Source: Melioribacteraceae bacterium (GTDB lineage: Bacteria > Bacteroidota > Ignavibacteria > Ignavibacteriales > Melioribacteraceae). Taken from it: a stretch of 64,000 nucleotides of DNA. Below the pieces are notes generated by a model. That model saw only the letters and a program-made list of their open reading frames with translations. It was not told the DNA's origin and made no database searches. The stretch spans positions 253,592-317,591 of the forward strand of contig DAOSDY010000002.1 in the NCBI GenBank assembly GCA_035362835.1, in the 5' to 3' direction. Position numbers and translations under genes: made by a program. Of this stretch, positions 34,085-42,968 are shown piece by piece. Position 1 is the stretch's first letter, and each line of letters opens with the position of its first letter.

Positions 34085-34612
34085 ATTACTCAAGTTAAAT
34101 TCAGAGTCAATCAGGAAATCAGAATTCCTGAAGTAAGGCTCATCGACGCAAACGGAGAACAATTAGGTGTAGTATCGGTTAAAGAAGCACTTAAGAGGGC
34201 GGAAGAAGCCGGTATGGACCTTGTTGAAATTGCCCCGCAGGCAACTCCTCCTGTTTGTAAAATAATTGACTTTGGTAAGTTTGCTTACGAACAGCAGAAA
34301 AGAGAAAAACTTCAAAAGAAAAAACAGCAGGTTAGTGTATTAAAGGAAATACGGCTTCATCCTAACACAGATACACATGATTTCGATTTTAAAGCCAGAC
34401 ACGCTCTTAATTTTATTGAAGAGGGGAATAAAGTAAAAGTATCGGTTATCTTTAAAGGAAGAGAATTAGCCTATACGGAACTTGGTGAAGCTCTATTAAG
34501 AAAATTTATTGAACGTCTGGATGACGTAGCAAAAGTTGAGCAGGATCCAAAATTTGAAGGTAGAGCGATGCATGCTATTCTTGCACCGCAAAAAGGTAAA
34601 AAGAAAAAATAG
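34085..34612 (+). CDS. infC: Translation initiation factor IF-3, AUU start
   Basis: A 175-residue IF-3 that keeps the 30S subunit free and checks start-codon choice. The true start is ATT at 34085: AAGGAGG (34072-34078) lies six bases upstream and the frame reads TQVKFRVNQEIRIPEVRLID, the conserved IF-3 opening. Starting at the first ATG (34214) would delete most of the N-terminal domain. The C-terminal domain (KEIRLHPNTDTHDFDFKAR) is intact. An AUU start allows IF-3 to repress its own translation, as established in E. coli. rpmI follows after 12 bases. Confidence 0.95.
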   Translation: MTQVKFRVNQEIRIPEVRLIDANGEQLGVVSVKEALKRAEEAGMDLVEIAPQATPPVCKIIDFGKFAYEQQKREKLQKKKQQVSVLKEIRLHPNTDTHDFDFKARHALNFIEEGNKVKVSVIFKGRELAYTELGEALLRKFIERLDDVAKVEQDPKFEGRAMHAILAPQKGKKKK

Positions 34613-34624
34613 ATAGGTGTTATA

Positions 34625-34816
34625 ATGCCCAAAATGAAAAGTAACCGCGGAGCCGCTAAATCATTTAGAAAAACCGGTTCTGGGAAAGTAAAACGCAATA
34701 AAGCTTTTAAATCACACATACTCACTTCTAAATCGACTAAAAGAAAAAGAGGATTGAGAAAATCGATTCTCGTCTCGGCTGCCGATGAGAAGAGAGTAAA
34801 AAGAATGCTACAATAA
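34625..34816 (+). CDS. rpmI: 50S ribosomal protein L35
   Basis: A 63-residue, strongly basic protein: PKMKSNRGAAKSFRKTGSGK is the classic L35 opening, with KRNKAFKSHILTSKSTKRKR following. It lies between infC and rplT in the conserved IF3-L35-L20 operon, where L20 normally represses the operon through the rpmI leader. No start or length anomaly. Confidence 0.96.
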   Translation: MPKMKSNRGAAKSFRKTGSGKVKRNKAFKSHILTSKSTKRKRGLRKSILVSAADEKRVKRMLQ

Positions 34817-34833
34817 ACGGAGAAAAGTAAAAT

Positions 34834-35181
34834 ATGCCACGCTCAGTCAATCATGTTGCGTCGAAAGCACGGCGCAAAAAACTACTTAAAAAAGCCAAAG
34901 GCTACTGGGGTGCCCGCAGTAAAGTTCTTACTGTCGCTAAACATCATGTTGAAAAAGGCCTTGTTCATGCTTACAGGGATCGTAAGCTGAAAAAAAGAAA
35001 TTACCGTTCACTTTGGATTATCAGAATAAATGCAGCTGCTAGAGAACACGGTATCAATTACTCCAAATTAGTCCATGCCTTGGATGAAAAAGGAGTATTA
35101 ATAAATCGCAAACTTCTTGCTAATATCGCCGTCGAGAATCCTCAGGCGTTTGCTGATGTAGTGAAATTTGCAATGAATTAA
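34834..35181 (+). CDS. rplT: 50S ribosomal protein L20
   Basis: A 115-residue basic rRNA-binding protein needed early in 50S assembly. It begins PRSVNHVASKARRKKLLKKAKGYWGARSK, the L20 signature, and has AYRDRKLKKRNYRSLWI and RINAAAREHG. A strong terminator follows four bases after the stop region, so pheS probably has its own promoter or depends on read-through. Confidence 0.97.
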   Translation: MPRSVNHVASKARRKKLLKKAKGYWGARSKVLTVAKHHVEKGLVHAYRDRKLKKRNYRSLWIIRINAAAREHGINYSKLVHALDEKGVLINRKLLANIAVENPQAFADVVKFAMN

Positions 35182-35187
35182 TAATCT

Positions 35188-35233
35188 CCCTCTTGTATTT
35201 ATTATTAATATGAATACAAGAGGGCTTTTTTTA
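35188..35233 (+). terminator. Intrinsic terminator after rplT
   Basis: A perfect 12-base stem CCCTCTTGTATT (35188-35199) / AATACAAGAGGG (35213-35224), then C and a T run. It separates the infC-rpmI-rplT unit from pheST. Confidence 0.85.
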
Positions 35234-35250
35234 AACTCTCGGGATATTAT

Positions 35251-36243
<993 letters not shown>

Positions 36244-36254
36244 AAAGGTTTCTT

Positions 36255-38654
36255 ATGAAAATTTCTCTTAAATGGTTGAGTGATTACGTCGATCTCACCG
36301 ATATCTCGATTGATGAAATTGTCCATAAAGTCTCTACTGCCGGCCTCGAAGTAGAAGAGGTTATTGATCAGTCAGCATTGTTCAAAAACATGGTTGTCGG
36401 GTATGTTAAAGAGGCAAAAAAACACCCTAACGCCGATAAGCTCTCTTTATGCGTGGTGACCGACGGACAAAATGATTTTAATGTAGTATGCGGTGCGCCT
36501 AATGTTGCCGCTGGCCAAAAAATTCCTTTTGCTATGGTGGGTGCGGTAATTCCATCCAATGGACTGAAACTTGAAAAAGTTAAAATCCGTGGTGAGATCT
36601 CAATGGGTATGATCTGTTCCGAGAAAGAACTTGGCATAAGTGATAATCACGAAGGAATTATGGTTCTGGATCCGCAGTTGAATACGGGAGAAGAACTTGC
36701 CGCTGCACTCGGCATGGATGATATTGTAATTGATGTTGCAATCACACCTAACAGAGCCGATGCGTTAAGTCATATCGGATTTGCAAGAGACATTGCCGCC
36801 ATTTTCGGTAGGAAATTTAACTACCCCTCATTTGAATTAGTCGAATGCACTGAAAAATCTGATGCAACCGCAGAAGTGGAAATTATTGATTCTGCTAATT
36901 GTCCGAGGTATGTTGGCAAAGTTGTTAAAGGTGTAACTATTAAAGAATCGCCTGAATGGCTCAAAAGAAAATTAAAAAGTATCGGACTGCGGCCGATCAA
37001 CAATGTAGTAGATGTTACGAATTTTGTGCTTTACGAAGTTGGCCAGCCATTGCATGCATTTGATCTTGACAATCTCTCAGGAAAAAAAATTGTAGTCAAA
37101 TCAGCAGTTGAAGGGGAAAAATTTATTACGCTCGATTCAAAAGAGAGAATTCTTTCATCAGCTGATTTGATGATTTGCGATACAGCTAGAAATGTGGCAA
37201 TTGCCGGTGTTATGGGAGGCGAAAACTCCGAAGTAACTTCCGGTACTAAGAACATTCTAATCGAAAGTGCTTTTTTTAATCCTTCCTCAATCAGGAAGAC
37301 TGCAAAGAGATTGGGGCTCTCCACCGATGCATCTTTCAGATTTGAAAGAGGAACGGATTACAATATTGTAATCTGGGCTGCGCAGCGGGCGGCACAACTT
37401 ATTAAAGAAGTAGCGGGAGGAGAGATTCTAAGCGGTCATATCGATGCTTACCCGAAAACTATAGATTCACGGTCCGCTAATATTCGTTTTGCCAGAATAA
37501 ATAAGATTCTAGGTTATTCTGTGCCTGAAGAGGAAGTTATTAAAATCCTCGGTAGTCTCGGATTTGAAATCAAAACGCAGAACAATGAATCACTGAATGT
37601 TCAAATTCCGGCATACAGACATGATATTGAAAGAGAAGTGGATCTTATTGAAGAAGTAGCAAGAATCTACGGATATGATAAAATTCCGGATGTCGTGAGT
37701 ATTTCTGTTCCGCTTGAAACTAAAGTAGACCAGTCAGCTTTTAATGGAAGATTAAGGAATATCGCTACATCTCTCGGATTTTTTGAAATCATGTCCAACT
37801 CGCTTCTGAGTTGTGATATTGCTGAAAGATTCGGAAAGCCGATAAAAATGCTGAATCCGCAGAATAGTGAGATGTCTCATCTTCGTCCGTCGCTTTTACC
37901 TGGCATGCTCCAGGCCGTTTCTAATAATCTGAAAGTGTTCGAGAAAAATCTGAAGTTTTTTGAGATTGGCAAAGTTTTCGAAAGAAAGCATGATGATGAA
38001 ATAATTAGTTTTGATGATTTTACCGAATCGGATCAGCTTATTTTCGGTTTAACCGGGCATTCGGTTCAGGCTGAATGGTTCGAAAAAGATAAACTCTTTG
38101 ATCTCTATGATTTAAAAGGATTAGTTGAGAGTTTTATAACCAGATTATTTCCGCAAGTTAGTTACTCAATCGTTATTGAGGACTCTGTTTTCTTTGAATC
38201 GTCATTTTCTGTCTATATGAATAAAATAAAAATCGGTTCCGGCGGTAAAGTGAAAAGTGATTATTCAGGGTCATTCGATTTGAACCAGGATCTTTTTACA
38301 TTCGTCTTTGATATTGATCTGTTGAAAACGATAAATGAACCTGATAAAAGATTTACCGAACTCTTGAAGTTTCCTAAGGTTTATAGAGATGTGGCTTTCA
38401 TTTTAGACAGGACTGTAAGGTCTGATAAAGTTGCAGAAAATATTCAGCAAGCCGGCTCTAACTTGTTGCATCAGATAAAGTTATTTGATATCTTTCAAAG
38501 CGACAGTTTAGGTGAGGGTAAAAAATCACTTGCATTTCAGTTGGAGTTCTACGATTCATCAAGAACTCTGAAGGAAGATGAAGTCGAAAAAGATTTGCGC
38601 AATATTATTAAATCTGTCGAAAAAACATTTAGTGCACAATTAAGAGGTGCATAG
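36255..38654 (+). CDS. pheT: Phenylalanine--tRNA ligase subunit beta
   Basis: A 799-residue subunit with the usual order: EMAP/tRNA-binding domain (about residues 40-150, with HPNADKLSLCVV and VCGAPNV), B3/B4 editing domain (PEWLKRKLKSIGLRPINNVVDVTNF), B5 domain (about 405-475), a pseudo-catalytic domain, and a C-terminal anticodon-binding ferredoxin fold (KFPKVYRDVAFILD). Length is normal. It starts 11 bases after pheS. A TTG-starting coiled-coil gene follows directly after its TAG stop. Confidence 0.96.
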   Translation: MKISLKWLSDYVDLTDISIDEIVHKVSTAGLEVEEVIDQSALFKNMVVGYVKEAKKHPNADKLSLCVVTDGQNDFNVVCGAPNVAAGQKIPFAMVGAVIPSNGLKLEKVKIRGEISMGMICSEKELGISDNHEGIMVLDPQLNTGEELAAALGMDDIVIDVAITPNRADALSHIGFARDIAAIFGRKFNYPSFELVECTEKSDATAEVEIIDSANCPRYVGKVVKGVTIKESPEWLKRKLKSIGLRPINNVVDVTNFVLYEVGQPLHAFDLDNLSGKKIVVKSAVEGEKFITLDSKERILSSADLMICDTARNVAIAGVMGGENSEVTSGTKNILIESAFFNPSSIRKTAKRLGLSTDASFRFERGTDYNIVIWAAQRAAQLIKEVAGGEILSGHIDAYPKTIDSRSANIRFARINKILGYSVPEEEVIKILGSLGFEIKTQNNESLNVQIPAYRHDIEREVDLIEEVARIYGYDKIPDVVSISVPLETKVDQSAFNGRLRNIATSLGFFEIMSNSLLSCDIAERFGKPIKMLNPQNSEMSHLRPSLLPGMLQAVSNNLKVFEKNLKFFEIGKVFERKHDDEIISFDDFTESDQLIFGLTGHSVQAEWFEKDKLFDLYDLKGLVESFITRLFPQVSYSIVIEDSVFFESSFSVYMNKIKIGSGGKVKSDYSGSFDLNQDLFTFVFDIDLLKTINEPDKRFTELLKFPKVYRDVAFILDRTVRSDKVAENIQQAGSNLLHQIKLFDIFQSDSLGEGKKSLAFQLEFYDSSRTLKEDEVEKDLRNIIKSVEKTFSAQLRGA

Positions 38655-38969
38655 TTGGGTGAAGGCTCTAAATACGATCTCTTTTATGAAGAGTTAAATG
38701 CTCTCGAAAAGCAGATCTATTATTTTATTCAAAAAGGTTCAGAGCTAATGGAGGCAAATCAAGCTTTGAACAATAGAATTAATCAACTCGAAAAAGAAAA
38801 TGAAATTTTAAAAAAGAAGATTTCTGAAATCGAATTAAAAGTCAGCAAAACATTGTTTAATGAAGAGAACCTGTTCGGTTCGGACACAATTAAATTGGAG
38901 GAAAGAGAAGCACTAAAGAGTAAAATCGGCGAATTGATAGCAAAAATTGACTATCATTTGCGTTCTTAA
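38655..38969 (+). CDS. Small coiled-coil protein (ZapB-like by context)
   Basis: A 104-residue protein that is almost wholly coiled coil (about residues 10-70: EELNALEKQIYYFIQ through LEKENEILKKKISEIE). It has no recognisable domain. It starts with TTG immediately after the pheT stop, with AGAGGTG eight bases upstream; there is no in-frame ATG before residue 33. The next gene is zapA, 30 bases on. A short coiled coil before zapA suggests a divisome accessory protein like ZapB, but this is inference from position and composition only. Confidence 0.6.
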   Translation: MGEGSKYDLFYEELNALEKQIYYFIQKGSELMEANQALNNRINQLEKENEILKKKISEIELKVSKTLFNEENLFGSDTIKLEEREALKSKIGELIAKIDYHLRS

Positions 38970-38999
38970 TTTGATGTTTGATGATGGAATAGACATAAA

Positions 39000-39299
39000 A
39001 TGAGTGAAAAAAAGAAGCTAAAAGTAAAAATATTTGACAAGGAATATTCTTTACTTGTTGAGAATCAGGAGATTGCTGCTGAATTGGCTGAGTATGTTAA
39101 TACAATTATGGAAGAAACCAGACTAGAATTACCGGATCAACCTAAAGATACAATTGCGATTATTGCTGCACTTAATATAGCCTACGATCTTTTTGTAGAA
39201 AAAAATAAATATCGTGAATTCAGCATTCAGGCAACCGACAAAATCAAAAAAATAAAGCTTCTTTTAAACGAATCCAAATTTGTGTCGAACCCATCATAA
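39000..39299 (+). CDS. zapA: Cell division protein ZapA
   Basis: A 99-residue FtsZ-ring-associated protein. The ZapA head is at residues 5-55 (LKVKIFDKEYSLLVENQEI, AEYVNTIMEETR); DTIAIIAALNIAYDLF is the characteristic helix, followed by a coiled coil. ZapA bundles FtsZ filaments at midcell. Downstream lies a 6S-type RNA and then rny, matching the frequent zapA-6S RNA neighbourhood. It was probably co-transcribed with pheST. Confidence 0.85.
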   Translation: MSEKKKLKVKIFDKEYSLLVENQEIAAELAEYVNTIMEETRLELPDQPKDTIAIIAALNIAYDLFVEKNKYREFSIQATDKIKKIKLLLNESKFVSNPS

Positions 39300-39302
39300 T
39301 TT

Positions 39303-39503
39303 TCCCGCTCCGTCGGCTTGAGTATAAAAAAGAACTAACAATAAAATACCTAAGGGTTATTGACTCACGACGTGTATTACAGGCCTCACTCCCTTGCGGA
39401 GATTCCGAATATATCGGGACAGTGGAAGTAAAAAGCGTCGGGCAATTTCCCGCATTGTATAGGAAAAGGTTCTTTTCCTATGCAAAGGTCGGCGGCTGCG
39501 GTT
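39303..39503 (+). ncRNA. ssrS: 6S RNA (RNA polymerase regulator)
   Basis: About 200 nt that can fold like 6S RNA. The closing helix pairs CCGC-T-CCGTCGGC (39305-39317) with GTCGGCGG-CT-GCGG (39488-39501), with two G-U pairs. The terminal arm pairs CGACG (39368-39372) with CGTCG (39436-39440), then TTAC with GTAA and CACT-CCC with GGG-AC-AGTG. Between them is a large bubble whose 3' strand carries a small hairpin, ATAGGAAAA/TTTTCCTAT (39459-39481), as in E. coli 6S. Position right after zapA supports it. 6S RNA mimics an open promoter and sequesters sigma-70 holoenzyme. No T-run terminator is seen at its end. Confidence 0.72.
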
Positions 39504-39533
39504 ATATATAAATTTTCGTTTAATGGAGGACTA

Positions 39534-41102
39534 ATGCAGTTGGATTTGATTATGGTATTGATCATTGCTGCCGTCACAGCAATTATATCTTTTGTTTTGG
39601 GATGGTTAATTAATTCCAAAATCGGAAAGAACAACATTTCTAATGCTAAAGAAAAAGCTCAAAAATTAATTGAAGAAGCTGAAAAAGAAGCTAAACACCT
39701 TAAAAGAGAAAAACTCCTCGAAGTAAAGGATGAATGGCTTAAAAAGAAACAGGAATTTGATAACGAAGTTAATTCAAAGAAACAAAAACTTCAGAATCAT
39801 GAAAAACAACTCGAATCAAGAGAAGAAAACCTTGAAAAGAAGTACGATCTTGTAAATCAAAAAGAAAAAAGTAACAAAGATCTTGAAAAGTTAATCCTTA
39901 CTCAGAAAAATGAAGTTGATAGAAAGAGCCAGGAACTTGACAGATTAATTGCAGAACAGAATATCCGTCTTGAAAAGACAGCCGGATTAACTTCCGATGA
40001 AGCTAAAAAGATGCTTATGGAAAATATGATAAGCAAAGCTAAATCGGATGCTGCACAGTCGATTAAAGAAATCCGAGACCAGGCTAAAATTGACGCTAAG
40101 AAAGAAGCCCAGCGTATTACAATTCAGGCTATCCAGAGAACGGCTGTGGATCACTCGGTGGAATCGACTGTCTCTGTTGTCCAGATCCAGAATGATGAAA
40201 TGAAAGGCAGGATTATCGGCCGCGAAGGACGAAACATCCGTGCTTTCGAAGCAGCTACCGGCGTCGATGTAATTGTTGATGATACACCCGAAGCGGTTAT
40301 TCTCTCGGCTTTCGATCAGTTCCGGCGCGAAGTCGCACGTATCTCTCTCGAAAGGCTTATTGCCGACGGCCGTATTCATCCGGCAAGAATTGAAGAGGTC
40401 GTTGCCAAAGTTCAGGAGGAACTCGACGAGGAGATTCAGAAAGAAGGGGAAAATACACTTATACAGCTCGGATTGCACGGCGTTCATAATGAACTGGTAA
40501 AACATATCGGTAAAATGAAATACAGAAGCAGCTACGGACAGAACCTGCTGCAGCACAGTATTGAAGTTGCATACCTGACCGGTATTATGGCTGCCGAACT
40601 CGGTTTCGATACGACAATTGCAAAAAAAGCAGGACTTATGCATGATATCGGAAAGACGATTGATAAGGACGTCGAAGGACCGCATGCACTCCTCGGTTAT
40701 GAATTGACAAAGAAATACAGTGAACATCCTATAGTTGTTAATGCTGTCGGAAGCCATCACGAAGATATTGAAATGGAACACCCGATTTCAGCGCTGGTTC
40801 AGGCCGCCGATGCTATCAGCGGTGCCCGCCCCGGAGCAAGAAGAGAACCTCTCGAAAGTTATGTGAAGAGACTCGAAAACCTTGAGAACCTTGCTAAATC
40901 GTTTGAAGGTGTTGCGAAGACCTATGCTATTCAAGCCGGCCGTGAAGTAAGAGTGGTTGTTGAACCGGATAAAATTGATGATGTGGTTGCAGATCGCCTG
41001 TCATATGAAATCGCTCAGAAGATTCAGGAAGAGATGGAATACCCTGGCCAGATTAAAGTTATGGTTATTCGTGAGGTTAGAAAGATTCAATACGCTAAGT
41101 AA
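39534..41102 (+). CDS. rny: Ribonuclease Y
   Basis: A 522-residue membrane-anchored endoribonuclease that starts mRNA decay. The order is: transmembrane helix at about residues 6-25, a long coiled coil (30-200), a KH domain (MKGRIIGREGRNIRAFEAATG), an HD domain with LMHDIGKTIDKD and VGSHHED, and the C-terminal VMVIREVRKIQYAK. ATG 39534 is preferred: GGAGG lies four to five bases upstream and the membrane helix follows. In-frame upstream codons fall in the 6S RNA. A terminator follows the stop. Confidence 0.95.
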   Translation: MQLDLIMVLIIAAVTAIISFVLGWLINSKIGKNNISNAKEKAQKLIEEAEKEAKHLKREKLLEVKDEWLKKKQEFDNEVNSKKQKLQNHEKQLESREENLEKKYDLVNQKEKSNKDLEKLILTQKNEVDRKSQELDRLIAEQNIRLEKTAGLTSDEAKKMLMENMISKAKSDAAQSIKEIRDQAKIDAKKEAQRITIQAIQRTAVDHSVESTVSVVQIQNDEMKGRIIGREGRNIRAFEAATGVDVIVDDTPEAVILSAFDQFRREVARISLERLIADGRIHPARIEEVVAKVQEELDEEIQKEGENTLIQLGLHGVHNELVKHIGKMKYRSSYGQNLLQHSIEVAYLTGIMAAELGFDTTIAKKAGLMHDIGKTIDKDVEGPHALLGYELTKKYSEHPIVVNAVGSHHEDIEMEHPISALVQAADAISGARPGARREPLESYVKRLENLENLAKSFEGVAKTYAIQAGREVRVVVEPDKIDDVVADRLSYEIAQKIQEEMEYPGQIKVMVIREVRKIQYAK

Positions 41103-41124
41103 TTCTGAAATAATATTTTAGTTG

Positions 41125-41157
41125 AAACCCCGGTTAATTACTGCCGGGGTTTTTTAT
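41125..41157 (+). terminator. Intrinsic terminator after rny
   Basis: Stem AAACCCCGG / CCGGGGTTT with loop around TTAATTACTG, ending in TTTTTTATTTT. Confidence 0.85.
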
Positions 41158-41226
41158 TTTAAAACAGATTCCGCTGAAATATTTAATCCCTATATTTAAT
41201 CGTCAATAATTGACAGTTTTAATCAA

Positions 41227-41871
41227 ATGAAGAAAAGTCTTTTCGGCTGTTTACTTATTTTTCTTATTTCCCCTCAAATCAGTCTCTTGGCTCAGATGAA
41301 AGAACCGGATAGTATCGATGTGTACCTTGTAAAAGAGAACTGGCATACAGGTATCATGTTCAGGATTGATGATTACACTTCCGGACTTTTACCCGCCCTC
41401 AAATATTTTAAGGATTACCAGTATATCGATATCGGTTGGGGTGATGCCGATTTTTACCAGATCCCCGGATTCGATCTGTTCCTTGCTGCAAAGGCAATTC
41501 TGATACCTACTCCGACTGTTATGCGGTTTGACGGTTACAAATTCCCGATAGAAAAAATTATAGAGTGGCGTGAGTTTGCCCTTAAGTTTGAATTACCAAA
41601 GGAAAGATTCCTCCTTCTGATTAATTACATTCAAGAACATTTGATTTTGGATGAGAAAGGTGAAACAATAATTTCCAAGCATGATATTGATTCTCCGGTC
41701 TATTTCTTCAAATCAAAAGGGGAGTATCATCTATTCAGGACGTGCAACACCTGGGCGGCTCAAGCATTAAAATCGACCGGAATTGATGTGGATACATTCG
41801 GACTTATTACAGCAGGCCAGTTGTATTCCAGGTTTGCAGAATATGCGAAAGTATTAAAGAGATATGATTGA
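41227..41871 (+). CDS. Exported DUF2459 family protein
   Basis: A 214-residue protein with a signal peptide (residues 1-22, ending in SLLAQ). The mature part has ENWHTGIMF, YQYIDIGWGDADFYQ and FRTCNTWAAQALKSTG. The last, with Cys and Asn-Thr-Trp, and the NWHTG and GWGDxxFY blocks are typical of DUF2459 (TIGR02117) proteins, which may be cysteine hydrolases; that function is not established. The TGA stop lies inside the left copy of the 17 bp direct repeat described below, so the end of this gene marks the boundary of the inserted segment. Confidence 0.72.
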   Translation: MKKSLFGCLLIFLISPQISLLAQMKEPDSIDVYLVKENWHTGIMFRIDDYTSGLLPALKYFKDYQYIDIGWGDADFYQIPGFDLFLAAKAILIPTPTVMRFDGYKFPIEKIIEWREFALKFELPKERFLLLINYIQEHLILDEKGETIISKHDIDSPVYFFKSKGEYHLFRTCNTWAAQALKSTGIDVDTFGLITAGQLYSRFAEYAKVLKRYD

Positions 41872-41884
41872 GGCGCCGGTCGGA
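41868..41884. repeat. Direct repeat of tRNA-Cys 3' end (distal att-like site)
   Basis: A 17-base sequence beginning TTGAGGCGCCGGTCGGA, identical to 42697-42713. It is a copy of the last bases of the tRNA-Cys gene. It overlaps the DUF2459 stop codon. Confidence 0.8.
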
Positions 41885-41913
41885 AAAAAGCTTTAGTATA
41901 TTACTATCAAAAA

Positions 41914-42678
41914 TTAATTTCCAAGATTATGAATTAAATTATCTTCATGGAAGATTTTACCAATATAACTTATCCGTTCTCGTAATTCATTTCGAAGGTT
42001 ACCATTTGTTTTTCTAGATTTGTCGTTGGTGTTGATAATCTCTGTTCTTATTTCTTCAAAAGAAATCAAACTTGAAATAATAAAACATGCAAAAAGCTTC
42101 TGCATTCCCCTTCCTGCAATAAAACCTAATACATTAATCGAGCCTTTATTATACTTCGAAAATATTTCTAACAAGCAATCTTTATCCTCCTTACTTGGAT
42201 TCAAAGTTGAATTTGGGTGATTGTGAACTAATAATAAATTATTCACTCCTTCTTTATTCAATCTTTCTGTTAATTCGATACTTGATAAAGAAGTTTGAAT
42301 TGACTTATTATCATGACCTTTTTCCATCCAAAATCCATGGACAGATTTCATATCCCCTATTCCAATTATTAACCATTCGTGCTTTTTACCCTTTAATATC
42401 CCAGCACTCCACGAAGGAAATAAACCTATATCTATATCACATTCATAATATTTTAATTTCGAACCGAATCTTTTTTTTGTTTCTGCATCAATGCTAAAAC
42501 TATACTCATCAAGTTTTATCCTTTCTGCAAATATTCTCAGTCTTCTTTTTCTTGCAAGATTAGTGATTTCAGATTCTGTTAAAGGTGCAGTGTCTTCGAA
42601 ATAGCTCTTTAGGAGGTAAAACAAGAAAATCAGGATTAAAATACCTAATGCTAGTAATCCTTCTTCGGCATTTGACAT
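41914..42678 (-). CDS. Membrane-anchored JAMM/MPN (RadC-like) metalloprotease-domain protein
   Basis: A 254-residue protein with one N-terminal transmembrane helix (about residues 8-25) and a JAB/MPN domain. The zinc signature H-x-H-x7-S-x2-D is exact: H152, H154, S162, D165 (HNHPNSTLNPSKED). RadC and JAMM families share this motif. The C-terminal 60 residues after LLEIFSKYN are charged and not recognised. Codon use is more AT-rich than in neighbouring genes. The gene starts 22 bases downstream of tRNA-Cys on the same strand, so it may be transcribed from the tRNA promoter; the start has no clear ribosome-binding site. Function and substrate are unknown; a defence or regulatory protease is one possibility. 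Confidence 0.7.
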   Translation of the reverse strand: MSNAEEGLLALGILILIFLFYLLKSYFEDTAPLTESEITNLARKRRLRIFAERIKLDEYSFSIDAETKKRFGSKLKYYECDIDIGLFPSWSAGILKGKKHEWLIIGIGDMKSVHGFWMEKGHDNKSIQTSLSSIELTERLNKEGVNNLLLVHNHPNSTLNPSKEDKDCLLEIFSKYNKGSINVLGFIAGRGMQKLFACFIISSLISFEEIRTEIINTNDKSRKTNGNLRNELRERISYIGKIFHEDNLIHNLGN

Positions 42679-42696
42679 GGAGAGAATTTTTTTGAT

Positions 42697-42713
42697 TTGA
42701 GGCGCCGGTCGGA
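42697..42713. repeat. Direct repeat of tRNA-Cys 3' end (proximal att-like site)
   Basis: Identical to 41868-41884. Bases 42700-42713 are the 3' end of the functional tRNA-Cys gene. Confidence 0.8.
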
Positions 42714-42773
42714 TTCGAACCGACGAATAAAGGTTTTGCAGACCTTCCCCTTAAGCCACTTGGGTACAGCGCC
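42700..42773 (-). tRNA. tRNA-Cys (GCA)
   Basis: A 74-nt cloverleaf: acceptor GGCGCTG/CGGCGCC (one T-G pair), anticodon GCA in CTGCAAA, T-arm GGTTCGAATCC, and discriminator U73, the identity element for Cys. Its 3' end is the target of the adjacent 17 bp duplication and is intact. No encoded CCA. Confidence 0.94.
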
Positions 42774-42787
42774 ATAATCATAAAAAT

Positions 42788-42810
42788 AAAAATCCACCTA
42801 AGTGGATTTT
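42788..42810 (-). terminator. Hairpin between tRNA-Gly and tRNA-Cys
   Basis: AAAATCCAC/GTGGATTTT with a CTTA loop (minus-strand sense), followed on that strand by TTATTTTTA. It looks able to stop transcripts from tRNA-Gly. Confidence 0.6.
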
Positions 42811-42811
42811 G

Positions 42812-42884
<73 letters not shown>

Positions 42885-42968
42885 ATGTCAGAATTTCAAA
42901 TGTTTCAAAATTTGCGCCCTAAATATAACACCATTAACCTTTCATTTCAAATATCTTGTCTATTTTTT

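Larger units (their letters stand above)
41868..42713 (-). mobile_element. Small insertion at tRNA-Cys carrying one JAMM-protease gene
   Basis: An 829 bp segment lies between two perfect 17 bp direct repeats (41868-41884 and 42697-42713). One repeat forms the 3' end of an intact tRNA-Cys gene; the other is an orphan copy. This is the footprint left by integration at a tRNA 3' end. The segment holds a single AT-rich gene (41914-42678) and no integrase, so it would have to be non-autonomous or a deletion remnant. Confidence 0.65.

Noticed and set aside
39987..40781. A 264-codon open frame antisense to rny
   Set aside because: It covers the KH and HD regions of a clear RNase Y gene, is rich in Phe, Cys and Asn without any motif, and is a shadow frame.
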